A stretch of DNA of 64,000 nucleotides from Cohnella caldifontis (lineage in GTDB: Bacteria; Bacillota; Bacilli; Paenibacillales; Paenibacillaceae): NCBI RefSeq assembly GCF_029360585.1, contig NZ_JAQZSJ010000007.1:62001-126000 (forward strand), given 5' to 3'. The position numbers and the translations under genes are program-made. The notes below the pieces were generated by a model. The model saw only the letters and a list, made by a program, of their open reading frames with translations, was not told the DNA's origin and did not search any database. Positions 1 through 7,818 of the stretch are shown in pieces. Each line of letters opens with the position of its first letter. Position 1 is the first letter of the stretch.

Positions 1-253
1 GCACGAATTCCCAATGGCTCAAATCCGCCGAGCGGATGACCGGAATCAAGTGCACAAGCCCGTCGTCCCAGGCGTCTTCCGTGCCGTACGCGTAATAGTA
101 ACCGTCATCCGCCTTGAGGACGGACGGATCGGCGAATACCGGACGGAACACGGGATTGGCATAGTCGGCCGGCGGAGCTTCTTTCGCGCATCCGGCCAAC
201 GCGGACAACAGCGCCAATGCGACGATCGCGATCCTGAACACGCGATTCCTCAT
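1..253 (-). CDS. GH43-like glycosidase lipoprotein, N-terminal part (cut by window edge)
   Basis: Reading the minus strand from the ATG at 253 gives about 84 residues and no stop before the window begins, so only the N-terminus is present. It opens with a lipoprotein signal (MRNRVF, hydrophobic stretch, lipobox LSALAGC), so the mature enzyme should be tethered outside the membrane. The next residues, NPVFRPVFADPSVLK then DGYYYAYGT, are the first blade of a family 43 five-bladed propeller, with the general-base Asp in the ADPSV motif. GH43 enzymes cleave arabinans or xylans. The start codon overlaps the stop of the permease before it (ATGA), so it is the last visible gene of a sugar ABC operon and probably makes or trims the imported oligosaccharide. 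Exact substrate cannot be told. Confidence 0.8.
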   Translation of the reverse strand, partial: MRNRVFRIAIVALALLSALAGCAKEAPPADYANPVFRPVFADPSVLKADDGYYYAYGTEDAWDDGLVHLIPVIRSADLSHWEFV

Positions 254-1086
254 TTGATCCCCGACTGGGTAATGCCCCGGACGATCGATTTTTGCGCGAG
301 CAGGAATACGATCAGAACCGGAATGGCCGCGATCGTCGACAAAGCCATCAGTTTGTTCGGGGCGTTCACGTAACTGCCCTGCGTCATGACCGCGATGCCG
401 GACGTGAGCGTCTGCATCCGGTCGTCGCCGCCGGAAGCGTAGAACGGCCAAATATAGTCGTTGAAAATGCCCATGAACGTCAGAACGGCGAGCGTCGACA
501 GGATCGACTTCGAGGACGGCAGCAGCACGGATTGGAAAATGCGCCACTTGTTCGCCCCGTCGATGTACGCCGCCTCCTCGAGCTCCTTCGGGAACCCTCG
601 GAAAAATTGGTACAGCAGGAACACCCCGAACGCGGAGCCGGTAAACGGCAAGTAAAACGCGTGGTACGTGCCGATGAGCCCAAGATCCTGGAACAGCACG
701 TATTGGGGCACGAACCAGATGATGCCCGGGATCATGAGCGTGCTGAGGAACAAGGGCACCAGCAGCTTTTTGAAAGGAACGTCCAGACGCGCCAACCCGT
801 AAGCGGCCAGCGCGTCCACGGCCAGAACGAGCACGGTGCCGACGACGGAGACGAGCAGCGAGTTGTTGATCCATCGGAGGATCGGAACGTCCAGGGCACC
901 GCCCTTTAAGGCATCGGTATAGTTGATGAGCGTCGGCTCGTTCGGGATGAAGCTTAAGGAGGGGAGGAACGCCTCCACGTCCGATTTCAGGGAAATGGTC
1001 ACCATCCAGATCACCGGGACGATGAAGATGACGCCCAGCAAGACCGCGACGAGCAGCAGCAAAGCCTGCTTCGTTTTCGCTCCCAT
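250..1086 (-). CDS. Carbohydrate ABC transporter permease, MalG/UgpE type
   Basis: A 278-residue integral membrane protein. It starts MGAKTKQALLLL and has six predicted membrane spans. The CUT1 permease (EAA) loop reads EEAAYIDGANKWRIF in the C-terminal half, where the ATPase docks. The ending SGIK is typical of MalG-type subunits. A longer open frame runs upstream, but the ATG at 1086 is the right start because it overlaps the stop of the other permease as ATGA. It pairs with the 1086-1985 permease to form the membrane channel of a sugar importer. No ATPase gene is present nearby, so a shared MsmX-type ATPase encoded elsewhere probably powers it, as in other Firmicute CUT1 systems (inference). 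Confidence 0.92.
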   Translation of the reverse strand: MGAKTKQALLLLVAVLLGVIFIVPVIWMVTISLKSDVEAFLPSLSFIPNEPTLINYTDALKGGALDVPILRWINNSLLVSVVGTVLVLAVDALAAYGLARLDVPFKKLLVPLFLSTLMIPGIIWFVPQYVLFQDLGLIGTYHAFYLPFTGSAFGVFLLYQFFRGFPKELEEAAYIDGANKWRIFQSVLLPSSKSILSTLAVLTFMGIFNDYIWPFYASGGDDRMQTLTSGIAVMTQGSYVNAPNKLMALSTIAAIPVLIVFLLAQKSIVRGITQSGIK

Positions 1087-1985
1087 CACGACGCCTCCTT
1101 CCGGAACATCAACCGGTAAAGGATCGCCGATACCGCCATCATGATAAGGCCGAGCAAGATGGCCATCGCCGAAGCGGCGCCGCCTTGGTGCTGCCCGTAA
1201 GCGACGTCGAACACTTTCATCAGCATGACGTTCGTCTCGAAGCCCGGTCCTCCGCGGGTCATCAGGTTCGGTTGGGCGAAGACGTTGAACGATGCGATCA
1301 CGGTCATGATCAGCACGACCGCGGTCACGTTCTTGATCGAAGGCAGCGTAATCCGGATCAGCCGCTGCCACGCGGAAGCCCCGTCGATTTTGGCGGCCTC
1401 GTACAATTCCTCCGGCACCTCGTTCAAGCCGTTGATGAACAGCATCATGTTGAAGCCGATCGTCCACCAGACCGTGGAGGCGACCAGCGCGATCCATACC
1501 CAAGGGGTGTCGGTGAACCAGCCGATGTGCTGCGACCGGTGAATATGGAGCCGATCCAGCATCAGGTTCAGGAAGCCGGAATCCGTGTCGAACACCCGCA
1601 TCCAGATCGTGGCCATGACGGTCGCCGAAATGGCGTACGGCAGGAAAAACACGGTGCGGAAGAGGCCGCGCGCTTTCGCGGTCAGCGCGCCTACGAGCAG
1701 CGCGAGCGCAAGCCCGACCGCGATCAGGACGGGAACGGAATAGACGACGAACTTCAAGGTGCCCCATAAGCCCCGGACGAAGGAATCGTGGACGTAAGTG
1801 CCCGGCGTGAATATGTCTTTGTAATTCTTGAAGCCGACGAATTCGTGCGTCCCCAGCATATCGTTGTTCTGCAGGCTGAGCACGAGACCCGAAACGAGCG
1901 GGTAAAGCAGGAACACGCCGAAGCAAAGCAGATAGGGGAGCACAAACAGGCCGGACGTCAGCTTCGATTTCCAGCTCCCTTTCAT
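1086..1985 (-). CDS. Carbohydrate ABC transporter permease, MalF/UgpA type
   Basis: About 299 residues with six membrane spans, beginning MKGSWKSKLTSGLFVLPYLL. The EAA loop is ELYEAAKIDGASAWQRL, followed by RITLPSIK. An upstream GTG at 1997 is possible. I prefer the ATG at 1985, which has a GGTGG-like ribosome site just upstream. It is the second half of the channel with the MalG-type partner. It follows the binding-protein gene after 71 bases that hold a strong stem-loop, the usual arrangement for making more binding protein than permease. Confidence 0.9.
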   Translation of the reverse strand: MKGSWKSKLTSGLFVLPYLLCFGVFLLYPLVSGLVLSLQNNDMLGTHEFVGFKNYKDIFTPGTYVHDSFVRGLWGTLKFVVYSVPVLIAVGLALALLVGALTAKARGLFRTVFFLPYAISATVMATIWMRVFDTDSGFLNLMLDRLHIHRSQHIGWFTDTPWVWIALVASTVWWTIGFNMMLFINGLNEVPEELYEAAKIDGASAWQRLIRITLPSIKNVTAVVLIMTVIASFNVFAQPNLMTRGGPGFETNVMLMKVFDVAYGQHQGGAASAMAILLGLIMMAVSAILYRLMFRKEAS

Positions 1986-2017
1986 CCCGTTCACCACCCG
2001 ATCCGTTCTACTCGGAT

Positions 2018-2041
2018 GGGGCGGGTATGATTACCCGCCCC
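2018..2041 (-). promoter_or_regulatory. Intercistronic stem-loop between binding-protein and permease genes
   Basis: A perfect 10-base inverted repeat (GGGGCGGGTA and its complement) around a 4-base loop sits 15 bases after the binding-protein stop. There is no run of U after it on the minus strand, so it is more likely an mRNA-stabilising or partial-attenuation hairpin than a full terminator. Such a hairpin would keep binding-protein message in excess over permease message. Confidence 0.6.
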
Positions 2042-2056
2042 ACGCCGACCGGTTGA

Positions 2057-3409
2057 TTATTTGTTCGCCGCGGCCGCCTGCTCCGCCTTGGCCTGGGCTT
2101 CGTCGAGCGCCTTCTTCGCGTCGCCGTTGTTCAGCAGCACGAGGTTGATTTGGTTGTACAACTCGCCCGTGTAGGAGCCCCAGTTCGGAACCGGCGGAGC
2201 GAAGTGCACGTAGTCGAATTCTTTGGCGACTTCGGTCTGCTGCTGCGTCAATGCCTGGAATTCCGCGCTGGCGAGCACGGCCTTGGAGGCCACGGCCTGA
2301 CCGGACTTCGCCCAATCGAGGGAATGTCCCGCGACGTATTTGAGGAAATCGCCGATGCCGTCCAGTTTGGCTTGGTCCGTCTGCGATTTCGGGACGACGA
2401 AGTTGTGGGAACCCGCGAACACGCCGGGCTGGTCGAAGAACACCGGGATCGGGGCCACGCCGTAGTTCAGCTTCGCTTTGTCCCATTGGTCCTTCATCCA
2501 AGGACCGTTGAACTGGATGGCGTTCTTTCCTTGCAAGAACAGCTTGACTTCGCCGTCCTGCGCGACTTTCTGCGGGGAAACCTTGTGCTCGAAAATGAGG
2601 CTCCTTTCGAATTCAAGCGCTTTCACGGCTTCCGGCGTGTTGAGCGTCGGTTTGCCGCTCGCGTCCGCCAGGTCGGCGCCTTGCTGATACACCAGCGACG
2701 GGAACAGGAATTGCTGCGGCCATTGGGTCGGCATGACGTATCCCCATTGGCCTTTGGAAGCGTCGGTCAGCTTTTTGGCGGCGTCCAGGAATTCCTGCAT
2801 GTTGGTCGGGGGAGCCGCGATGCCCGCCGCTTGGAACAGGTCCTTGTTGTAGTACATGATCAGCGGGTGGATATCGAGCGGGATGCCCATCCATTTGCCG
2901 TCGATCGTGCCGCAATTGACCGCGGCGTCGGCGAAGTCGGCTTTCTGGATGCCCGCTTTGGCGGCCAGGTCGTCCATGGGCAGGAGCAGGTCTTTCTTCA
3001 CGTACGTGGGTATGGAATCGAGGTGCATGATCATGAAGTCCGGCATGTTCTTTTTCGTGCCGAACGCGTTATCGAGCAGCTTGTAGTAATCGCCGTTCGG
3101 CTGGATCTGGAACTTGATCGTGAATCGGTCCGACTGCTGGTTATAGCCGTCGACGATCGATTTCATGAACGGACCGTCGGGGCCGGAGAAGGGCGTCCAG
3201 AACAGGATCTCCGTTTTGGCCCCCGATTTGCCTCCGCCGTTATCCGGGCTGGATGCCGGGGAGGACGAGGACCCCGAAGGGGAAGCCGAAGAAGGCGACG
3301 CCGAGGAATCGCCGGAGCTTTTGCCGCCGCCGCAGCCAGCCAGCGCCAAACCCATAACGAGAAGCAGGATCGTTGCGGCGAAACCAAAACGATGTTGGTG
3401 TTTTTTCAT
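2057..3409 (-). CDS. Extracellular sugar-binding lipoprotein of CUT1 ABC transporter
   Basis: About 450 residues. The N-terminus has a signal sequence ending in lipobox LALAGC, then a Gly/Ser-rich linker of about 35 residues (SSGDSSASPSSASPS), then the type-1 solute-binding fold (ILFWTPFSGPDGP, later NAIQFNGPWMKDQW near the hinge). It would capture a sugar or oligosaccharide outside the membrane and deliver it to the two permeases downstream. Two ATGs are in frame. The one at 3409 has an AAAAGG site 9 bases upstream, whereas for the ATG at 3418 that site would touch the start codon. The ArsR-like regulator ends only 30 bases upstream, so the two are probably cotranscribed. Confidence 0.92.
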   Translation of the reverse strand: MKKHQHRFGFAATILLLVMGLALAGCGGGKSSGDSSASPSSASPSGSSSSPASSPDNGGGKSGAKTEILFWTPFSGPDGPFMKSIVDGYNQQSDRFTIKFQIQPNGDYYKLLDNAFGTKKNMPDFMIMHLDSIPTYVKKDLLLPMDDLAAKAGIQKADFADAAVNCGTIDGKWMGIPLDIHPLIMYYNKDLFQAAGIAAPPTNMQEFLDAAKKLTDASKGQWGYVMPTQWPQQFLFPSLVYQQGADLADASGKPTLNTPEAVKALEFERSLIFEHKVSPQKVAQDGEVKLFLQGKNAIQFNGPWMKDQWDKAKLNYGVAPIPVFFDQPGVFAGSHNFVVPKSQTDQAKLDGIGDFLKYVAGHSLDWAKSGQAVASKAVLASAEFQALTQQQTEVAKEFDYVHFAPPVPNWGSYTGELYNQINLVLLNNGDAKKALDEAQAKAEQAAAANK

Positions 3410-3439
3410 GCCAACCATCCTTTTCGCTCAATTGTGGTC

Positions 3440-4399
3440 TTACCTGTCCGCGTAATCCAATTTCATTTTCAAGTCGGTTTCGTAGTTGCCGAATTTCCGG
3501 CCGAACAGATTCAAGCCTCCGTCGTTCTTGGCGTCCGGCTTGATTCCGATCCGCACCGTCACGTACGGCTTGTCGTCCAATTCCAATTGCTCCACCGTCA
3601 ATGACGAGATGCGCCTCCCGTCGATGAACGAGCCGTCGGAATGGACGCGCCAGGTTTTGAGCAGTCCGAATTGCGTGTTCTCGCTTCCCCACCATTGCGG
3701 AGTAAGCAGGCCCCTCTCCCCGCCGAAGTCGCCGGGACTGGTCCAGGTGCCGACTTCTTGGCCGTTGATCCACAGCGTAATGTCCGATGGCCAATCCGGG
3801 TTGTGCAGCGGCGCTTCCGAGCAAATTTCCATCGACAGCTCCAGGTTGCGGATTTGCGAACCCCGGGGGACGCGGTTCGGGAACCGGTATTCGAGATAGC
3901 CCCTCCGGAACCAGATCAGTTGGGCTTCGGTCCGTTCCGGTTCGAAGAAAGAGCGCGGTTCGTCCATTTCCCCGATGATGGAATGCTCGCTTAAAATCCC
4001 GCACGGGGCGGAGCATTGGGAATCGACGAATTGCCCGATCGGCAGCGAGACGACGGCGCACGTCTCCGACGGCTCGGCCCGGAAATGCGCGAAGTCCACC
4101 ACGATGCGGCTGTATACGGCGGAACAAAGCTTCTGCGTGCCTCGCGTTCCGGGCACCATCTCCGTCAGGATCAGTCCGGCGTCTTCGAGTTTCTTGATAT
4201 TGATCGCCGCCGTGGAAGCCGGAATGCCGAACTTCTCGGAAATTTCCACCACGTTCATCGAGCGGTGGAGCAGCGCTTTGAACATTTCCACCCGCAGCTC
4301 CGTCGACAGCGCTTTCGCGATATGGATGAATTCGTCGATATTGGTGGTCAGCGCCCGGTTCAATTTTTCGCGATTCGAAAAGTCCTGCTCCAGTTTCAT
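3440..4399 (-). CDS. ArsR-family winged-helix regulator with C-terminal ligand-like domain
   Basis: A 319-residue protein. Residues about 20-100 form a winged-helix domain of ArsR type (AKALSTELRVEMFKALLH, then MNVVEISEKFGIPASTAA as the recognition region). The remaining 200 or so residues are beta-rich and hold two WIN/WR-containing segments that resemble a carbohydrate-recognition jelly-roll, so a sugar effector is possible (inference). It is first in the operon with the solute-binding protein, permeases and GH43 enzyme. It is probably autoregulated through the two palindromes upstream at 4488-4513 and 4582-4605. Members of this long ArsR-like group are common next to glycan-uptake genes in Paenibacillus-type genomes, but their ligands are mostly unknown. 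Confidence 0.8.
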   Translation of the reverse strand: MKLEQDFSNREKLNRALTTNIDEFIHIAKALSTELRVEMFKALLHRSMNVVEISEKFGIPASTAAINIKKLEDAGLILTEMVPGTRGTQKLCSAVYSRIVVDFAHFRAEPSETCAVVSLPIGQFVDSQCSAPCGILSEHSIIGEMDEPRSFFEPERTEAQLIWFRRGYLEYRFPNRVPRGSQIRNLELSMEICSEAPLHNPDWPSDITLWINGQEVGTWTSPGDFGGERGLLTPQWWGSENTQFGLLKTWRVHSDGSFIDGRRISSLTVEQLELDDKPYVTVRIGIKPDAKNDGGLNLFGRKFGNYETDLKMKLDYADR

Positions 4400-4487
4400 G
4401 TGCCTTTACGTCCCTTCGGCGTTTTTTTCTATCGTACCACGCCCCATTTCCAACAGGAATATTTGTTTCTCCCCTGTCATTCCGCTT

Positions 4488-4513
4488 TTACAACTATATT
4501 TTATTGTTTGTAA
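4488..4513. promoter_or_regulatory. Probable operator, imperfect palindrome
   Basis: TTACAACTATA and TATTGTTTGTAA face each other across a short AT-rich centre. The half-sites match those of the perfect palindrome at 4582-4605, which makes the pair look like two binding sites for one dimeric regulator. It lies about 90 bases upstream of the ArsR-like gene in an AT-rich patch that contrasts with the G+C-rich genes around it. Confidence 0.6.
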
Positions 4514-4581
4514 TCGCTTTTATTATATTAACCAACAATAATTTATGCAACAAAAACTTTAAAATGGGGGAGATTGTCCTT

Positions 4582-4605
4582 TTACAACAATATTTATTGT
4601 TGTAA
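4582..4605. promoter_or_regulatory. Probable operator, perfect palindrome
   Basis: TTACAACAATA, two bases, then its exact reverse complement: an 11-2-11 palindrome, about 180 bases upstream of the ArsR-like regulator start. With the imperfect copy at 4488-4513 it is the best candidate binding site for that regulator, controlling the sugar-uptake operon. No plus-strand gene begins here, so its target should be the minus-strand operon. Confidence 0.65.
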
Positions 4606-4654
4606 TTGGGCGTTTTAAGGGGAATGTTTTGAGGCAAACTGTCGAAAACGGAGG

Positions 4655-4702
4655 AAAAACGAAAGCCCCAGCCCGGCCCTGTGCGGCCGTTCGCTGGAGC
4701 TT
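4655..4702 (-). terminator. Rho-independent terminator of ycnI
   Basis: On the minus strand, AAGCTCCAGC pairs with GCTGGGGCTT across a G+C-rich loop that can itself fold (CGGCC/GGCCG), followed by CGTTTTT. It lies about 55 bases after the ycnI stop codon. Confidence 0.75.
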
Positions 4703-4757
4703 CATGGAAAACGCCGAGTTTGCTTGCGGGATTACAGGTTGATCCTGCTGTCGGGGG

Positions 4758-5363
4758 TCAAGCCCTCTTTCCGCGGCGGAGCAGCGAGATGACGAAGCCG
4801 GCCAACCCGAGCACCAGCCCCGCGATCGCCAGGGACAACGTCAGCGGATCGCGCGAAGTTTTCCCGTCGGCGTCCGCCCCGTTGCCGCCGGCATTCGCCC
4901 CAGAGGCTTCCGCGACCTTCGTCACCGAAGCCGGATGGTCGGAATCCGCGGCTCCCGCCCAGTCCACGATGCTCCCGTCGGCGTAGGTTTGGTGCGCTTT
5001 CCACACCAGTTCCTTCGCGTCCGCCGCCACCTTGCCCTGAAAGTCGAATTGTCCGAATTCCGTGGAGCCGATGCCTTTGCCGGTCGATTTCCACGTGACC
5101 GAGATGATTTTACCGTCCGTGTTTTTTTCCAGCTCGTAGGACCATTCCGGCTTCGGCTCGAAACGGGACACCTCCACGCCGTCCGGCACCTCCACCTTCA
5201 CTTGGACGGTCGCCGCGTCCTTCTCCGTCGGAACGCGCAGCGTGAACACTTGGTACGAACCGGCGGTCACCTGCGGGGGCTGCACCGTAACGTGCGCGCT
5301 GGCGACCCCTCCGAATGCCAAAATGAAGACCATTGCGAACAGACCCGCGACGTGCTTTTTCAT
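4758..5363 (-). CDS. ycnI: YcnI-family copper-binding protein (DUF1775)
   Basis: A 201-residue protein with a cleavable signal (ending VASA), so the first mature residue is the His of HVTVQPP. In the YcnI family this N-terminal His is a copper ligand, with a conserved Trp close by. The DUF1775 domain covers about residues 24-150 (VPTEKDAATVQVKVEVPDG). A linker follows, then a C-terminal membrane span and RRGKRA, so it is anchored on the outer face of the membrane. YcnI works with the copper importer YcnJ, which in this window is about 2.5 kb upstream, separated by an unknown gene and a two-component system. The start has a GGGTGAG site. Confidence 0.9.
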   Translation of the reverse strand: MKKHVAGLFAMVFILAFGGVASAHVTVQPPQVTAGSYQVFTLRVPTEKDAATVQVKVEVPDGVEVSRFEPKPEWSYELEKNTDGKIISVTWKSTGKGIGSTEFGQFDFQGKVAADAKELVWKAHQTYADGSIVDWAGAADSDHPASVTKVAEASGANAGGNGADADGKTSRDPLTLSLAIAGLVLGLAGFVISLLRRGKRA

Positions 5364-5488
5364 TCTCCACTCACCCTTTCACTCTCTCTTCTCGCCTTCA
5401 TCAGTATAAACTCGTCCCGAATCCGGCACATGACCCGAAAGAGTTAGTCGAGGACGTTTTTTTCAATTCTCGTTTCCTAACGCAAACA

Positions 5489-5510
5489 CCCCCTTGCTTG
5501 CGCAAGGGGG
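5489..5510 (-). terminator. Hairpin after the 5543-6172 gene
   Basis: CCCCCTTGC and GCAAGGGGG pair across a 4-base loop, about 33 bases past the stop of the minus-strand gene. The T-run that follows on that strand is weak, so termination may be partial. Confidence 0.55.
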
Positions 5511-5542
5511 CGAATCCGTACCTTCCGTATCGATCCGTTTGC

Positions 5543-6172
5543 TTAGTCCGCTCCGTGCTCTTCCCGGATTTTGTACAAACCTTGTACCAGCAACTCGGAC
5601 GGATCGCGATTCAGCAGATAGTGGGCCAGCAGCACGTGCAGCGGTAAGGCGCACACGTTGTTGCCGTCCCGAATCGCAGGAAACCCGGCTTCCAAGACGG
5701 GCCCCAACTGCTCATCCATGGCAAGGCCGACGTGCATCTGCTCGGGCGCGAACTCCTCGTTCACGGCCGCCATGCACTGCGGAACGAGCACCTTGTCGAC
5801 GATCTCCTTCGCTTCGTCCTCCGACTGCGGCGGATTCGGCAGTTGTTTCCCGCCCTTGGTCTTCATCATCTCGAAGAAGAAAGAAGCCATCCACTGCTCT
5901 GCCGCCTCGGTGCTTCGCTGGAATTTGACGATCAATTCCCGCAGGAAGAAGCCGCATGCGTAGACGTCGCCCGCCTCGTCTTTTACCCGGTAAACGAAGA
6001 GCGGGCCGTAAACGTTGTGCCGGACGACCTCTCCCTCTACTTCCTCGAAGCGCGTTCGCAGTGCGACGGATCCGTTGTGGCGGACGGCCGCGATCAATTG
6101 CTCCTGCGCCTGCGGATCCATCTCCGCCTTGCGGCTGCCTTTGTCGGTCGAATGGCTTGTCTCGTTTGTCAT
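5543..6172 (-). CDS. Conserved hypothetical cytoplasmic protein
   Basis: 209 residues, acidic, without signal or membrane segments, and with a good GGGTGAGGG ribosome site. The first 20 or so residues are polar and probably disordered. The rest mixes helices and strands, with notable segments FVYRVKDEAGDVYACGF and MASFFFEMMKTKGGKQLP. I do not recognise a family. It lies between ycnI and the NarL-type response regulator, on the same strand, with its own terminator-like hairpin. Nothing in the sequence ties it to copper. Confidence 0.75.
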   Translation of the reverse strand: MTNETSHSTDKGSRKAEMDPQAQEQLIAAVRHNGSVALRTRFEEVEGEVVRHNVYGPLFVYRVKDEAGDVYACGFFLRELIVKFQRSTEAAEQWMASFFFEMMKTKGGKQLPNPPQSEDEAKEIVDKVLVPQCMAAVNEEFAPEQMHVGLAMDEQLGPVLEAGFPAIRDGNNVCALPLHVLLAHYLLNRDPSELLVQGLYKIREEHGAD

Positions 6173-6267
6173 TTATCCCTCACCCGCTCTCCATCATACC
6201 ATTTATGCGGGGGCTCCCTCCACTCGAATAACCGCGAAAAAACGGAACAATATTTGGATGGATGACC

Positions 6268-6939
6268 CTAAACGGTTTTCTCCTGCGAATCCACCAGTCC
6301 GCGTTCGTAAGCGTACCGGGTCAACTGCACCCGATTTTCGAGATGGAGCTTCTGCAAAATGTTTTTGAGATGGTTTTTGACCGTATGCTCCGACAAGCCG
6401 AGAAGTTCCGCCACCTCCCGGTTTTTCAGGCCGCGCGCCACCTCCAGCAGGATCTCCCGCTCCCGTGGCGTCAAGTCTTCGTGAAGCGCGGTTTCCGGCG
6501 GTTTCGCTCTTCGGGATCCGAACTCCCGCAAAATGGACATCGCGAGGTCGGGATGGAGCGGAGCTTCGTCATGGGAGACCGCGCGCAGGTAATCCCGCCA
6601 GGCGGACGGGTTCAGGTTTTTGAGCAAATAACCTTGCGCGCCTTTCTTGATCGCTTCGAACAAGTGGGCCGGATCGTCCGACACCGTGACCATCACGATT
6701 TTCACCTGCGGATACGCGGATTTGATCGCTTTGACCGCTTCGAATCCGCCCATGCCGGGCATCCGGATATCCATCAGCACGAGATCGGGCCGCAGACGGC
6801 CCGTCAGCTCCAGCGCTTCTTCGCCGCTGACGGCTTCCCCGACGATCTCGAAATCGGGATCCGCGGAGACGATCTCCCGCATCCCCTCTCGCGCATGGCG
6901 GTGATCGTCCGCCAGCAGCACCTTGACCCGCTGGTTCAT
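6268..6939 (-). CDS. NarL/LuxR-family response regulator
   Basis: 223 residues. The receiver domain comes first (VKVLLADDH, phosphorylation Asp in DLVLMDIRMPG, then a Lys near IKKGAQGYLLK). A LuxR helix-turn-helix follows (LTPREREILLEVARG, LSEHTVKNHLKNILQKL). A longer open frame exists upstream, but the ATG at 6939 overlaps the stop of the histidine kinase as ATGA and is the true start. It should act as the DNA-binding output of the kinase encoded just upstream, with ycnJ as the first gene of the unit. Copper or redox sensing is a reasonable guess from that context but is not shown by the sequence. Confidence 0.9.
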   Translation of the reverse strand: MNQRVKVLLADDHRHAREGMREIVSADPDFEIVGEAVSGEEALELTGRLRPDLVLMDIRMPGMGGFEAVKAIKSAYPQVKIVMVTVSDDPAHLFEAIKKGAQGYLLKNLNPSAWRDYLRAVSHDEAPLHPDLAMSILREFGSRRAKPPETALHEDLTPREREILLEVARGLKNREVAELLGLSEHTVKNHLKNILQKLHLENRVQLTRYAYERGLVDSQEKTV

Positions 6940-7793
6940 CCCGTTTTCCCTCCCGGTTTGGACAGCTCGACGACGGTCCAATCCCCTCTTCGTTCCGCGG
7001 CGAACGTCCACCGCATTTGCCGGGCCCGATCCCGTACCATCCGCAGGCCGAACCGTCCGGGCGCGTCCAGCGGATCGCCATGGAATCCGGCCCCGTCATC
7101 CGCGACCTCGCAGCGGAATCCCCCGCTGCCGAGCGGTTCCCCGGTCACCAGGACGCGGGAGGCTTTGGCATGCTTGCGGACGTTGACCAGCGCTTCCCTC
7201 AGGCAAGCATGGAGCTCGACCTTCTCCTTGGCGGTCAGCGCTTCGTCCGGAATCGTCCAGCGGAATTCCGCGGTCGCGATCGTCACGCGGGCCGTGTCCT
7301 CCAGGAGCTCTCGCAGCGGGATCACCCAGGCGGCTTCCGCGGGAGAAGGAGGCAGCCGCAGATTGGAGATCGCCTGCCGCACGTCCTCGTGAACGACGCG
7401 TACCGTTTCCTTCAGTTCGTCCGACAGCCCCAGCACTTTCTCTTTGCCTTCTTCCGCGGCCCGATCCAGCTTGTCCAGCTTCACCGCCAGCAGAAACAGC
7501 GACTGCGCGATGCCGTCGTGCAGCACTTGGGCCAGCCGTTCCCGCTCTTCGTGCGCCGCGCTCACCGAACGTTCCCGTTGCAGCTCGGCTTGCATCCGTT
7601 CCATCCGGGCGTAAAGTCCTCTCACGATCGTCAGCGTCACCGCGAGCACGATGAAGGGGGCCAGGAGGTTGCCCGTTCGCATGGAGAGATACGGAAGCAG
7701 AAACGCATGGCGGATATACTCCCACAGCCCGATGGTCAGGGGCGGGATGAGCAGGATCAGCCATTTCACGCTCCTGCCGGTCAACCCTTTCAT
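6936..7793 (-). CDS. NarX-type sensor histidine kinase (HisKA_3)
   Basis: 285 residues. Two membrane spans lie within the first 60 residues with almost no extracellular loop, then a short coiled coil (MERMQAELQRERSVSAAHEER). The HisKA_3 dimerisation motif is LAQVLHDGIAQSLF with the phospho-His. An ATPase domain follows (LVNVRKHAKA as N box, ADDGAGFHG, FGLRMVRDRA). The lack of a sensory loop suggests it senses within or near the membrane. It ends in an ATGA overlap with the response regulator and begins 25 bases after ycnJ stops, so ycnJ, kinase and regulator appear to be one operon. Confidence 0.9.
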   Translation of the reverse strand: MKGLTGRSVKWLILLIPPLTIGLWEYIRHAFLLPYLSMRTGNLLAPFIVLAVTLTIVRGLYARMERMQAELQRERSVSAAHEERERLAQVLHDGIAQSLFLLAVKLDKLDRAAEEGKEKVLGLSDELKETVRVVHEDVRQAISNLRLPPSPAEAAWVIPLRELLEDTARVTIATAEFRWTIPDEALTAKEKVELHACLREALVNVRKHAKASRVLVTGEPLGSGGFRCEVADDGAGFHGDPLDAPGRFGLRMVRDRARQMRWTFAAERRGDWTVVELSKPGGKTG

Positions 7794-7818
7794 GCCGGTT
7801 CCCCCCCGATTCGACGTG

